Assembly (NCBI GenBank): GCA_945833835.1
Contig: CAMAFR010000005.1
Coordinates: 1 to 64,000 of the forward strand
Direction of reading: 5' to 3'
Origin: an uncultured Bacteroides sp.
GTDB lineage: Bacteria; Bacteroidota; Bacteroidia; Bacteroidales; Bacteroidaceae
DNA: 64,000 nucleotides
Below, one piece after another: positions 40,090 through 49,791 of this stretch; the stretch's first letter is position 1, and each line of letters opens with the position of its first letter. The notes beneath the pieces are model-generated. The model saw only the letters and a list, made by a program, of their open reading frames with translations, made no database searches and was not told the DNA's origin. The position numbers and the translations under genes were made by a program.

Positions 40090-42129
40090 ATGAAGACAAA
40101 AATGTATGCAGCAGTAGCTGCAATGGTAATGACGACAATGGCTGCCGGATGTGCCGGACAGAAAGAGGTGAAGACCGTTGCCGGAATCGATGTGGCCAAC
40201 ATGGACACCACCGTGGCACCGGGTAAGGACTTTGCACGTTATGCTACCGGAGGATGGAACGACGCCCATCCGCTGACGGCAGAATATTCGCGCTACGGAG
40301 CATTCGAGATGCTCAACGAGAACAACCAGGCGAAACTCAAAGACCTGATAGAGGGGCTGGCCGCCCGCGAAAGCGCGGCGGGAACAGCGGCGCAGAAAAT
40401 AGGCGACCTCTTCAACCTGGCCATGGACAGCCTGACGCTCAACCAGGAAGGCATGGCTCCGGTCAAGGCGCAGTATGACAAGATTGCCGCCGTTGCCGAC
40501 AGAAAACAGCTGGTGCCGCTGATGGCCGAACTGGCTTATGACGGTATCGGGACCTATTTTGCCGCATACGTGTATGCCGACCCCAAGAACAGTGACCGGA
40601 ACATCCTGCAGCTGGCACAGGGCGGCATCAACCTGCGTGAAAAGGAATATTACCTGGCTACCGACAGTGTGACGGAGAATATCCGCAACCAGTACAAGGC
40701 CTACATCGTCCGGTTGTTCCAACTGGCCGGATGCGCCGAGGCGGAGGCCCGTCAGAAAATGGAGGCGGTGATGGAGATTGAGACGGCCATTGCCGGTAAG
40801 TCGTTCAGCGCGGTGGAACGTCGCAACCCCGAGGCCAACTACCACAAGCTGGGGTATGCCGACTTCTGCAAGCGGTTTGCCGGTGTGGACTGGGAGGCCT
40901 ACCTGGCCGTGCTGGGAGTCAAGAACCCCGATGAGCTGAATGTGGAGCAGCTGGAGCCTCTGCAGGAAGTGGTGCGCCTGCTCACCGTCCTGCCGTTGGA
41001 CAAGCACATCGCCTACATGCAGTACAACCTGCTCGATGCGGCGGCCCCCTATCTGAGCGATGACTTTGTGACCGCCAAATTTGATTTCTACGGCAAGGTG
41101 CTTTCGGGCCGTCAGGAGAACCGTCCGCGCTGGAAGCGTGCCGTGGGCACGGTCAACAGCCTGCTGGGCGAACTGGTGGGACAGATGTATGTGGAGAAAT
41201 ATTTCCCCGCCGCCGCCAAGGAGCGGATGCTGCAGTTAGTGAAGAACCTGCAGGAGTCGTTGGGCCAGCGCATTGACGAGCAGGCATGGATGTGCGACAG
41301 CACCAAGCAGAAGGCGCACGAGAAACTGGCCGCCTTCACGGTGAAGATAGGCTATCCCGACAAGTGGAAGGACTATACGGCCCTGAAGGTGGAGAAAGAC
41401 TCCTACTGGGCCAACGTCTGCCGTGCGTCCAACTGGGAGATGGCGGATATGTTCGGCCGTATCGGCCAGCCGGTCGACAAGACCGAGTGGCTCATGTCGC
41501 CCCAGACGGTGAATGCCTATTACAATCCTTCGACCAACGAAATCTGTTTCCCGGCCGCTATCCTGCAATATCCTTTCTTTGACATGAACGCCGACGATGC
41601 CTGCAACTATGGTGCCATCGGTGTCGTGATCGGCCATGAGATGACGCATGGATTTGATGACCAGGGACGCCAGTTTGACAAGAACGGCAACCTGAAGGAC
41701 TGGTGGACCGCCGAGGATGCCGAACGCTTCCAGGCACGCACCCAGGTGATGGTGGACTTCTTCAACGGCATCGAGGTGCTGCCGGGACTGAAGGCCAACG
41801 GCCAGCTGACCTTGGGCGAGAACATCGCCGACCACGGTGGGCTGAAAATCGCCTTCCAGGCTTTCCGCAACGCCACCAAGGACGCTCCTCTCGGTGTGGA
41901 GAACGGCTTTACCCCCGAACAGCGTTTTTTCCTGTCATACGCGCTGCTGTGGGCCGGCAATATCCGCGACGAGCAGATCCGTGTCAATACCAAGTCGGAC
42001 CCGCACTCGCTGGCCCGCTGGCGTATCAACGGGGCGTTGCCGCACATTCCCGCCTGGTATGAGGCCTTCGCCATTGCCGATACCGACCCGATGTACGTGG
42101 CCCCCGAAAAACGAGTGGACATCTGGTAA
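40090..42129 (+). CDS. M13 family metallopeptidase (neprilysin/PepO-like), lipoprotein
   Basis: AAGCAGQ lipobox; VVIGHEMTHGFDDQGRQFD zinc motif, GENIADHGGLKIAF. Confidence 0.95.
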   Translation: MKTKMYAAVAAMVMTTMAAGCAGQKEVKTVAGIDVANMDTTVAPGKDFARYATGGWNDAHPLTAEYSRYGAFEMLNENNQAKLKDLIEGLAARESAAGTAAQKIGDLFNLAMDSLTLNQEGMAPVKAQYDKIAAVADRKQLVPLMAELAYDGIGTYFAAYVYADPKNSDRNILQLAQGGINLREKEYYLATDSVTENIRNQYKAYIVRLFQLAGCAEAEARQKMEAVMEIETAIAGKSFSAVERRNPEANYHKLGYADFCKRFAGVDWEAYLAVLGVKNPDELNVEQLEPLQEVVRLLTVLPLDKHIAYMQYNLLDAAAPYLSDDFVTAKFDFYGKVLSGRQENRPRWKRAVGTVNSLLGELVGQMYVEKYFPAAAKERMLQLVKNLQESLGQRIDEQAWMCDSTKQKAHEKLAAFTVKIGYPDKWKDYTALKVEKDSYWANVCRASNWEMADMFGRIGQPVDKTEWLMSPQTVNAYYNPSTNEICFPAAILQYPFFDMNADDACNYGAIGVVIGHEMTHGFDDQGRQFDKNGNLKDWWTAEDAERFQARTQVMVDFFNGIEVLPGLKANGQLTLGENIADHGGLKIAFQAFRNATKDAPLGVENGFTPEQRFFLSYALLWAGNIRDEQIRVNTKSDPHSLARWRINGALPHIPAWYEAFAIADTDPMYVAPEKRVDIW

Positions 42130-42130
42130 G

Positions 42131-43084
42131 ATGGAGCGGCAGGCAAGATACCACGACTTTTCCCGGTTCCTGGCCGGACGGTTTCCGTTCAAAGTGCAGA
42201 AGCTGTCGGTCAATGCCGGGTTCACCTGCCCCAACCGGGACGGGACGACGGGCTTCGGTGGCTGCACCTATTGCAACAACCAGACGTTCAATCCCGCTTA
42301 TTGCCGGACGGAGAAGGGAGTGCGCGAACAGCTGGAGGAGGGCAAGCACTTCTTCGCCCGCAAGTATGCGGATATGCGCTATCTTGCCTACTTTCAGGCG
42401 TACACCAATACCTATGCCGGGCTGGACCGCCTGCAGCGGATGTACGAGGAAGCCCTGTCGGTCGACGGGGTGGTGGGATTGGTCATCGGTACCCGTCCCG
42501 ACTGTATGCCCGAGGCCTTGCTGGACTATCTGGAACGGCTGGCCCGGCAGACCTTCCTGCTGGTGGAGTATGGCATTGAGAGTACGTCCGACGCCACGCT
42601 GGCCCGCATCAACCGCGGACATGACTTTGCCTGTACGCAGGATGCCGTGTGCCGCACCGCCGGCAGGGGCATCCTTACGGGCGGCCATGTGATACTGGGG
42701 CTGCCGGGCGAGGGGCGTGAGGAACTGATACGGCAGGCGGCCGACGTGTCTCGGCTGCCGCTGACTACCCTGAAGATGCACCAGCTGCAACTGATACGAG
42801 GGACCCGCATGGCGCATGAATATGCCGCGCATCCAGCGTCCTTCCGGCTCTACACCGCCGAAGAGTACATTGACCTGGTGATAGACTACGTGGAGCACCT
42901 GCGCCCCGACCTGGTGTTGGAGCGTTTCGTTTCGCAGTCGCCCAAAGAGCTGCTCCTGGCTCCCGACTGGGGATTGAAGAACCACGAGTTTACCGCAAAG
43001 GTGCACCGCCGGATGGAGCAGCGTGACGCCTGGCAGGGAAAGCATTATACAGACAAACCCATTCTATCATTTATAAAGAACTAA
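42131..43084 (+). CDS. TIGR01212-type radical SAM protein (YhcC-like)
   Basis: NAGFTCPNRDGTTGFGGCTYCNNQTFNPAY, YFQAYTNTYAGLDRLQRMYEEAL. Confidence 0.9.
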   Translation: MERQARYHDFSRFLAGRFPFKVQKLSVNAGFTCPNRDGTTGFGGCTYCNNQTFNPAYCRTEKGVREQLEEGKHFFARKYADMRYLAYFQAYTNTYAGLDRLQRMYEEALSVDGVVGLVIGTRPDCMPEALLDYLERLARQTFLLVEYGIESTSDATLARINRGHDFACTQDAVCRTAGRGILTGGHVILGLPGEGREELIRQAADVSRLPLTTLKMHQLQLIRGTRMAHEYAAHPASFRLYTAEEYIDLVIDYVEHLRPDLVLERFVSQSPKELLLAPDWGLKNHEFTAKVHRRMEQRDAWQGKHYTDKPILSFIKN

Positions 43085-43088
43085 AGGT

Positions 43089-44270
43089 ATGGAAATTAAA
43101 GGAAAAGTACATTATGTGGGTGTGAACGACCGCACCAAGGCCCTGTTCGAGAACCTGTGGCCGCTGCCGTATGGCGTGTCTTACAACTCGTATCTGATTG
43201 CCGACGACGAGATGGTGGCGTTGGTGGATACGGTGGACGTGGCTTTCTTCGAAGTCTATCTGAAGAAAATCCGCAGCATCATCGGCGACCGTAAGATCAA
43301 TTATCTCATCATCAATCACATGGAGCCGGACCATTCGGGCTCGATTGCGCTCATCAAGCAGTATTATCCCGACATCGTGCTGGTAGGCAACAAGAAGACG
43401 TTCGATATGGTGGAAGGCTACTACGGCGTGACGGGCGACCGTTATGTGGTGGGCGACGGAGATTTCCTGAAGCTGGGACACCACACCTTGCGCTTCTACC
43501 TGATACCGATGGTGCACTGGCCCGAGACGATGGTGTCGTTTGACGAGACCGAGGGCATCCTGTTCTCGGGCGACGCGTTCGGCTGTTTCGGTGCCTTGAA
43601 CGGTGGCTGTATCGACCGGAACATCAATACGGACATTTACTGGGACGAGATGCGCCGTTACTATGCCAACATTGTGGGCAAGTTCGGCAATCCGGTGCAG
43701 AAAGCATTGCAGAAATGCAGCGGGCTGCCCATCAAGATGATTTGTCCTACCCACGGCCCGGTATGGGAAGAGCAGATAGCCCGAGTGGTGGAGATGTACG
43801 ACCGCCTGAGCCGCTACCAGGGCGAAGAAGGCGTGGTCATCGTCTACGGCACCATGTATGGCAATACCGAGGAACTGGCCGAAACCATTGCCGAGGAGCT
43901 GAGCCGTCTGGGTGTCAAGAACATCGTGCTGCACAATGTGTCGCACACGCATCATTCGTTTATCCTGGCCGACATTTTCAAATACAAGGGGCTGATAGTG
44001 GGATGCACCACGTATAACATGCACCTCTATCCCGAAATGGAAGCGTTGCTGAGCAAGGTGGCCGCCCGTGAGATGAAGAACCGTGTGATGGGTTACTTCG
44101 GTTCGTTTACGTGGGCCAGCGCCGCCGTGAAGAAGCTGGCCGAATATGCCGAGAAGCTGAAGTTCGAGGTGGTCGGCAATCCGGTGGAAATGAAGCAGAG
44201 CATGAAGACGGACAATTATGCCCAGGCCAAGGAATTGGCGAAGGCCATGGCCGAACGCCTGAAGGCGTGA
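43089..44270 (+). CDS. FprA family A-type flavoprotein
   Basis: NHMEPDHSGS metallo-beta-lactamase-like motif; VVIVYGTMYGNTEELAETIAEEL flavodoxin domain. Confidence 0.94.
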   Translation: MEIKGKVHYVGVNDRTKALFENLWPLPYGVSYNSYLIADDEMVALVDTVDVAFFEVYLKKIRSIIGDRKINYLIINHMEPDHSGSIALIKQYYPDIVLVGNKKTFDMVEGYYGVTGDRYVVGDGDFLKLGHHTLRFYLIPMVHWPETMVSFDETEGILFSGDAFGCFGALNGGCIDRNINTDIYWDEMRRYYANIVGKFGNPVQKALQKCSGLPIKMICPTHGPVWEEQIARVVEMYDRLSRYQGEEGVVIVYGTMYGNTEELAETIAEELSRLGVKNIVLHNVSHTHHSFILADIFKYKGLIVGCTTYNMHLYPEMEALLSKVAAREMKNRVMGYFGSFTWASAAVKKLAEYAEKLKFEVVGNPVEMKQSMKTDNYAQAKELAKAMAERLKA

Positions 44271-44302
44271 CCGGAGGCCGTAGGGCCGCCGTTGCAACAG
44301 AA

Positions 44303-44349
44303 GAGGGTATGCCCCCACCGCCGGAGAGGCGATGGCGGGGCATACCCTC
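44303..44349. terminator. Bidirectional terminator
   Basis: GAGGGTATGCCCC / GGGGCATACCCTC between convergent genes. Confidence 0.75.
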
Positions 44350-44371
44350 GATTGCTTTTCTCCACCGGCCT

Positions 44372-45232
44372 TTAATTCTCGGCCTGGTGGACAGTGAGTT
44401 GCGGGAAGGGGAATCCGATGCCTTCCTGGTTGAAGGTGGCATAGACCTTCTGGTTCATGTCAAACAGCACGCTCCAGTAGTCGGCGGCTTTGGTCCAGAC
44501 ACGTACCTTGATGTCTACGCTGCTGGCGGCCAGTTCGTTCAGTGCGATGAACGGAGCCGGGTCTTTCAAAATACGGTCGTCTGCGGCGATGATGCGATCC
44601 AGTACGGCTTTCACTTTCGCAAAGTCCTCTCCATATTCCACCCCGAAGGTCCAGTCGATGCGGCGGGTTTCCGCTTTGTTGTAGTTCACCACGGCATTGC
44701 TGCTCAGCGAGCCGTTGGGCATGAAGACGATGCGGTTGTCGGGCGTGGTCAGGATGGTGTGGAAAATCTGGATTTCCTTGACGGTCCCGCTCATGCCGCC
44801 GGGAGCGTCGATGTAGTCGCCCACTTTGAAGGGTTTGAACACCAAGATGATGAGTCCTCCTGCAAAGTTGGACAGGTTGCCCGAGAGTGCCATACCCACG
44901 GCGACACCGGCCGAGGCCAAGAGGGCCGCGAAGCTGGTGGTCTCTACCCCCAGTTTGCCGATGACGGCAAATGCCAGGATGAGGTTGAGCAGCAGCGAGA
45001 GGAGGCTTTTCAGGAAGGTCTGTACGCTGACCTCCAGTTTCCGTTTCTCCAGCAGCTTGCTGATCAGGCGGCTGATTTGTTTGATGATGAACCGTCCCAC
45101 CACATAGATGATGATGGCACCGATGAGGTCTTTGCCCACTTCGATGCCCCCGTTCATCAGCTTCTCTGCCAATTGTGCGATGTCGATTTTCTGTGTGGCA
45201 TCGAGAACCACTTGCATAATTGTCAATAACAT
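44372..45232 (-). CDS. mechanosensitive ion channel, MscS family
   Basis: ASAGVAVGMALSGNLSNFAGGLIILVFKPFKVGDYID. Confidence 0.93.
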   Translation of the reverse strand: MLLTIMQVVLDATQKIDIAQLAEKLMNGGIEVGKDLIGAIIIYVVGRFIIKQISRLISKLLEKRKLEVSVQTFLKSLLSLLLNLILAFAVIGKLGVETTSFAALLASAGVAVGMALSGNLSNFAGGLIILVFKPFKVGDYIDAPGGMSGTVKEIQIFHTILTTPDNRIVFMPNGSLSSNAVVNYNKAETRRIDWTFGVEYGEDFAKVKAVLDRIIAADDRILKDPAPFIALNELAASSVDIKVRVWTKAADYWSVLFDMNQKVYATFNQEGIGFPFPQLTVHQAEN

Positions 45233-45264
45233 AGTTTGGATAATATAAATAAAAAAAGAATGTT

Positions 45265-45876
45265 TCAGCGGATTACTTCGCCTTTGCCTTGCCGGATGAT
45301 TTCGGGGTCGTCGTCACGGCAGTCAATGACGGTAGACGGTTCCGTACCGCCGATGCCGCCGTCGATGATGAGATCCACGTCGTTGCCGAATTTCTCGTCT
45401 ATCAGTTCGGGGTCGGTGATGTATTCGATGTCTTCCTCCTCGTCATGCGGAAGGGTAGTGGTGAGGATGGGTGCGTCCAGCATCCGGCAGATGTCGCGGA
45501 TGACCGGATGGTCGGGGACGCGGATGCCTACCTCCTTCCGGTTGCGGAAAATCTTGGGCAGCCGGCTGTCGGCGTTCAGGATAAAGGTGAAGGGGCCGGG
45601 CAGGTTGCGCTTCATCAGCTTGAACGTGGTGTTGCTGACGCGGGCATATTCGCTGATGTTGCTCAAGTCGTAGCAGATGATGGACAGGTAGTGCTTGCGC
45701 GCGTCGATATTCTTCAGCCGGCAGATGCGTTCGATGGGTCTTTCTTTCAGCGCATGGCAGCCGATGGCATACATCGTGTCCGTGGGGTAGATGATGATGC
45801 CCCCGTCGTTGAGCAGGTCTACCACCTTCTGGAGGTCGGCAGGCTGGTTGTTTTTGTTGTAGAGTTTCAGTAACAT
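45265..45876 (-). CDS. L-threonylcarbamoyladenylate synthase (Sua5/YciO/YrdC)
   Basis: DGGIIIYPTDTMYAIGCHALKERPIERICRLKNIDARKHYLSIIC. Confidence 0.93.
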   Translation of the reverse strand: MLLKLYNKNNQPADLQKVVDLLNDGGIIIYPTDTMYAIGCHALKERPIERICRLKNIDARKHYLSIICYDLSNISEYARVSNTTFKLMKRNLPGPFTFILNADSRLPKIFRNRKEVGIRVPDHPVIRDICRMLDAPILTTTLPHDEEEDIEYITDPELIDEKFGNDVDLIIDGGIGGTEPSTVIDCRDDDPEIIRQGKGEVIR

Positions 45877-45881
45877 GGTGG

Positions 45882-47894
45882 TCAGTGTTTCTTTTTTCTT
45901 TTTCTGAGTTCTTCGGCCAGCCGGAAGTGTATTTCGGCTTCCGCCTCTTTGCCGGCCTGTTCGAGCGCTTCGGCAAAGTACTGGTGGCTGCCTGCATGTT
46001 CCGGTTTCAGGGTCGTGGCCTTGTCGAGGTCGGCCACGGCACCTTCTGTGTCGTGGGTGTGCAGGCGGAGCCGCCCCCGGTTATAGACCGCCTTGAAGTG
46101 GAGCGGCTGTATCTGGAGGGCGTGGCTGAAGCATTCCTCCGCTTGGGGGATGTACCCCTCGTTGAAGAGGGTGATGCCTTTCCGCACCCAGGCGTCGGTA
46201 AAGTCCGGAAACAGCTCGATGGCCTTGTCATAGTTGGCCAGGGCGGCGCGGTTGTCGTGTGCGCCGGTCACACACTCGTTGCCCATCAGGTAGTATTCGC
46301 GGGCATATTTCTCTGTCCGCCGTTTTTGCTGTTGCAGTTGCTCTTTCAGCTGCCGGTTTTCTTCCTTCAGCCGGGTGATGATGCCCAGCTTCTTGCGGAT
46401 GAACCGTTGTATGAGCGGTTTCTCGATGTCGTAGCGCGAGTGGATGGCCCGGAAGAACTGTTGCAGGAACTCCCCGAAATCGCCGCGGTCGAACGCCTTG
46501 ACGGCCGCCACATATTCCACGTCGGCTTGCGCCTTTTTCAGAGCCCGCTCTATTGCCTGCCGGTCGTTGAAGCGCCGGGCGAAGGCCACGATGTCGGGCC
46601 GCACGAAGATGTCGCTGCGGCTGATGGCACGTTTCAGGCGGATGCCTTCCAGCGACGTGCACCGGCTCAGGGCCACGTACGCCTGTCCGCCGGCAAACAC
46701 CCCTCCTGTAAAGTCGATGACCGCCCGTGTGAAGGTCAGCCCCTGGCTCTTGTGTACCGTGATGGCCCAGGCCAGCCGGATGGGAAACTGGGTGAAAGTG
46801 CCCAGTTCCTCTTCTTCTATTTTCTTCTCCGTCTCGTTGTATCTGTAGCGGATGTTGCTCCACACCTCCTGCTCTACGCTCACCTCCCGGCCGTCTTCGG
46901 TCATGACGTGGAGGATGCCCTCATCATCAATGCCCGACAGGATGCCGATGGTGCCGTTCACCCATTGCTTCTTCTGGTCGTTCTTGATGAAGATGACCTG
47001 TGCGCCCGGCTTCACTTCCAGTTCGGTCAGGGTGGGGAGGCTGTTTTCGGGGAACTCGCCCTTGATTTCTCCCCGCAGGGTCACCGCTTCCCCGGCCAGG
47101 GCGGCCAGTTTCCGTTCGTTGATAGAGTCCACGGTGTCGCGCCGGGTGGCCAGGGTGATATAGAGGTCGTTGCCTTCTTCCGTCGGGAGTGGGGTGCCCA
47201 GGCGGGTGTTCAGCAGTTGCAGGTCGGCGGTGCCGGCGGTGTTGTTCCGGATGCGGTCGAGCACGTGTACGAATGTTTCGTCCTTCTGGCGGTACACCTG
47301 GGTCAGCTCGATGGACACCAGCTCCATTTCCTGGAACACTTTGGCCGAGAAGAAATAGGGATTGGGATAGAAACGGTTCAGAATGTCACGCTGGTCCGAC
47401 GGGACCACTGGCTCCAGCTGGAACACGTCGCCCACCAGCAGCAGCTGTTTGCCCCCGAAGGGTTCGCGCATGTTGCGTGAGTAGACGCGCAGCACTTTGT
47501 CAATGAAGTCGATGATGTCTGCCCGCACCATAGATATTTCGTCGATGATGACCAGCTCGATGTTCTCGATCAGCTTGCGGCGGTCGGCGGAATACTTTAA
47601 AGACTCCTGCAGACGGCCTCCGTGGAGGCTGTAGTTGGGGTCATCGGGCAGCAGCGGATGGAAGGGCAGCTTGAAAAAGCTGTGCAACGTGCTTCCGCCG
47701 GCATTGATGGCGGCGATGCCAGTAGGTGCCAGCACCACGTGTTTCTTCTTCACCGACTGGCAGACGTACTTCAGGAAGGTGGACTTGCCTGTGCCGGCCT
47801 TTCCGGTGAGGAAGACGGAATTGTGGGTGTACTGGATGAGTCGCAGGGCGTTCTGGAACTCCTCGTTGCTGGTATCTATCTCGATGGCTTTCAT
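45882..47894 (-). CDS. Pif1/RecD2-like helicase with C-terminal TPR repeats
   Basis: FLTGKAGTGKSTFLKYV, IIDEISMVRADIIDFIDKVLR, RLAWAITVHKSQGLTFTRAVIDF; C-terminal TPRs. Confidence 0.92.
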   Translation of the reverse strand: MKAIEIDTSNEEFQNALRLIQYTHNSVFLTGKAGTGKSTFLKYVCQSVKKKHVVLAPTGIAAINAGGSTLHSFFKLPFHPLLPDDPNYSLHGGRLQESLKYSADRRKLIENIELVIIDEISMVRADIIDFIDKVLRVYSRNMREPFGGKQLLLVGDVFQLEPVVPSDQRDILNRFYPNPYFFSAKVFQEMELVSIELTQVYRQKDETFVHVLDRIRNNTAGTADLQLLNTRLGTPLPTEEGNDLYITLATRRDTVDSINERKLAALAGEAVTLRGEIKGEFPENSLPTLTELEVKPGAQVIFIKNDQKKQWVNGTIGILSGIDDEGILHVMTEDGREVSVEQEVWSNIRYRYNETEKKIEEEELGTFTQFPIRLAWAITVHKSQGLTFTRAVIDFTGGVFAGGQAYVALSRCTSLEGIRLKRAISRSDIFVRPDIVAFARRFNDRQAIERALKKAQADVEYVAAVKAFDRGDFGEFLQQFFRAIHSRYDIEKPLIQRFIRKKLGIITRLKEENRQLKEQLQQQKRRTEKYAREYYLMGNECVTGAHDNRAALANYDKAIELFPDFTDAWVRKGITLFNEGYIPQAEECFSHALQIQPLHFKAVYNRGRLRLHTHDTEGAVADLDKATTLKPEHAGSHQYFAEALEQAGKEAEAEIHFRLAEELRKRKKKH

Positions 47895-48119
47895 AATGCG
47901 GCTGCAAAATTACATTGTTTTCGTGAGATATACAACTTCGCCACCGGTTAGTTGTCCCTAACCGGCCCAGCCCTTGCGTCAGATTGTCTCCTTCTCGGAG
48001 GGGGCTATTGAGCCTTTATTATCCACTGTGGAGGCCGTTGAATAACTCCGGGAGTTTTTGGTGATATTACGTCAAATTGCGTATCTTTGCCCCCATTCTA
48101 TATTTAAGCAGTGAAGAAT

Positions 48120-48392
48120 ATGAGCAGAACGATTATTACCGTAGTGGGCAAGGATACGGTGGGTATCATTGCCAAAGTGTGCACATTCCTGGCAGAACAT
48201 AAAGTGAACATTCTGGACATCTCGCAGACCATCGTGCAGGACTATTTCAACATGATGATGATTGTGGACATGACCGACATGGAGAAACCCTTTGAACAGG
48301 CCGCCGCCGAGCTGGCCGAACTGGGCAAGGGGATGGGCGTGCAGGTGAAGTGCCAGCGCGAGGAAATCTTCGACATGATGCACCGTATATAA
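48120..48392 (+). CDS. ACT domain-containing protein (UPF0237)
   Basis: MSRTIITVVGKDTVGIIAKVCTFLAEHKVNILDISQTI. Confidence 0.92.
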   Translation: MSRTIITVVGKDTVGIIAKVCTFLAEHKVNILDISQTIVQDYFNMMMIVDMTDMEKPFEQAAAELAELGKGMGVQVKCQREEIFDMMHRI

Positions 48393-48416
48393 ACCTTCAA
48401 AAAAAACGCAAGACAC

Positions 48417-49781
48417 ATGATCAATATATCAGAAGTTATAGAAACCAATAAGATGATCGAGCAGGAGAATCTCGACGTGCGTACCATCACGATGGGCATC
48501 AACCTGCTTGACTGCGCCGATGGCAATCTGGACGTGCTTTGCCGGAAGATATATGACAAGATTCTCCGCCTGGCGAAGGACCTGGTCCGGACGGGCGAGG
48601 ACATCTCTAAGGAATACGGCATCCCCATCGTCAACAAGCGCATTGCCGTCACCCCGATTGCGCTGGTGGGCGGAGCTGCCTGCCAGACACCGGATGACTA
48701 TGTGCAGATAGCCCGTACGCTTGACCGGGTGGCCCGCGAAGTGGGCGTGAATTTCCTGGGTGGCTACTCGGCCATCGTGTCGAAAGGCATGAGCCGCAGT
48801 GACGAGCTGCTGATTCGTTCCATCCCCCGGGCGTTGGCCGAAACCGATTTCATCTGTAGCTCGGTCAATGTGGGCTCTACCAAGACCGGTATCAACATGG
48901 ATGCCGTGAAGCTGATGGGCGAAATCATCAAGGAGACGGCCGAGCTGACCCAGGAGCGCATGTCGCTGGGCTGTGCCAAGCTGGTGGTGCTCTGCAACGC
49001 GCCCGATGACAATCCCTTCATGGCCGGTGCGTTCCACGGCGTGTCCGAAGCCGATGCCGTGGTGAGTGTGGGGGTCAGCGGTCCTGGCGTGGTGAAGTAT
49101 GCCCTTGAGCAGGTTCGTGGGGCCAGCTTCGAGGTGTTGTGTGAGACCATCAAGCGGACGGCGTTCAAGATTACCCGGGTGGGGCAGTTGGTGGCCAAGG
49201 AGGCCTCATGCCGTCTGGGCGTGCCGTTCGGCATCATCGACTTGTCGTTGGCGCCTACGCCGGCGGTGGGCGACAGTGTGGCCGAGATTCTTCAGGAAAT
49301 CGGTCTGGAATATGCCGGGGCGCCCGGTACGACGGCAGCTCTGGCCTTGCTCAACGACCAGGTGAAGAAGGGCGGCATCATGGCTTCGTCTTACGTGGGC
49401 GGACTGAGCGGAGCCTTTATCCCGGTCAGCGAAGACCAGGCCATGATTGATGCGGTGGAGGCCGGTGCGCTGACGCTGGAGAAGCTGGAGGCCATGACCT
49501 GCGTCTGCTCCGTCGGGCTGGACATGATTGCCATTCCCGGCTCCACGTCGGCGGCAACGGTGGCCGGCATTATTGCCGACGAGGCCGCCATCGGCATGAT
49601 TAACCAGAAGACGACGGCGGTGCGCATCATTCCTGCCGTGGGCAAGGAGGTGGGCGACCGTGTGGAGTTTGGCGGATTGCTGGGGTATGCTCCCATCATG
49701 CCGGTCAACCCGTATAGCTGTGAGGCGTTTGTGGGTCGCGGTGGCCGCATTCCGGCACCGGTGCACAGTTTCAAGAACTGA
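48417..49781 (+). CDS. PFL family protein (UPF0210/DUF711)
   Basis: [33 protein letters not shown]; adjacent to the ACT protein as in many genomes. Confidence 0.92.
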   Translation: MINISEVIETNKMIEQENLDVRTITMGINLLDCADGNLDVLCRKIYDKILRLAKDLVRTGEDISKEYGIPIVNKRIAVTPIALVGGAACQTPDDYVQIARTLDRVAREVGVNFLGGYSAIVSKGMSRSDELLIRSIPRALAETDFICSSVNVGSTKTGINMDAVKLMGEIIKETAELTQERMSLGCAKLVVLCNAPDDNPFMAGAFHGVSEADAVVSVGVSGPGVVKYALEQVRGASFEVLCETIKRTAFKITRVGQLVAKEASCRLGVPFGIIDLSLAPTPAVGDSVAEILQEIGLEYAGAPGTTAALALLNDQVKKGGIMASSYVGGLSGAFIPVSEDQAMIDAVEAGALTLEKLEAMTCVCSVGLDMIAIPGSTSAATVAGIIADEAAIGMINQKTTAVRIIPAVGKEVGDRVEFGGLLGYAPIMPVNPYSCEAFVGRGGRIPAPVHSFKN

Positions 49782-49791
49782 CGGGGGCCGT

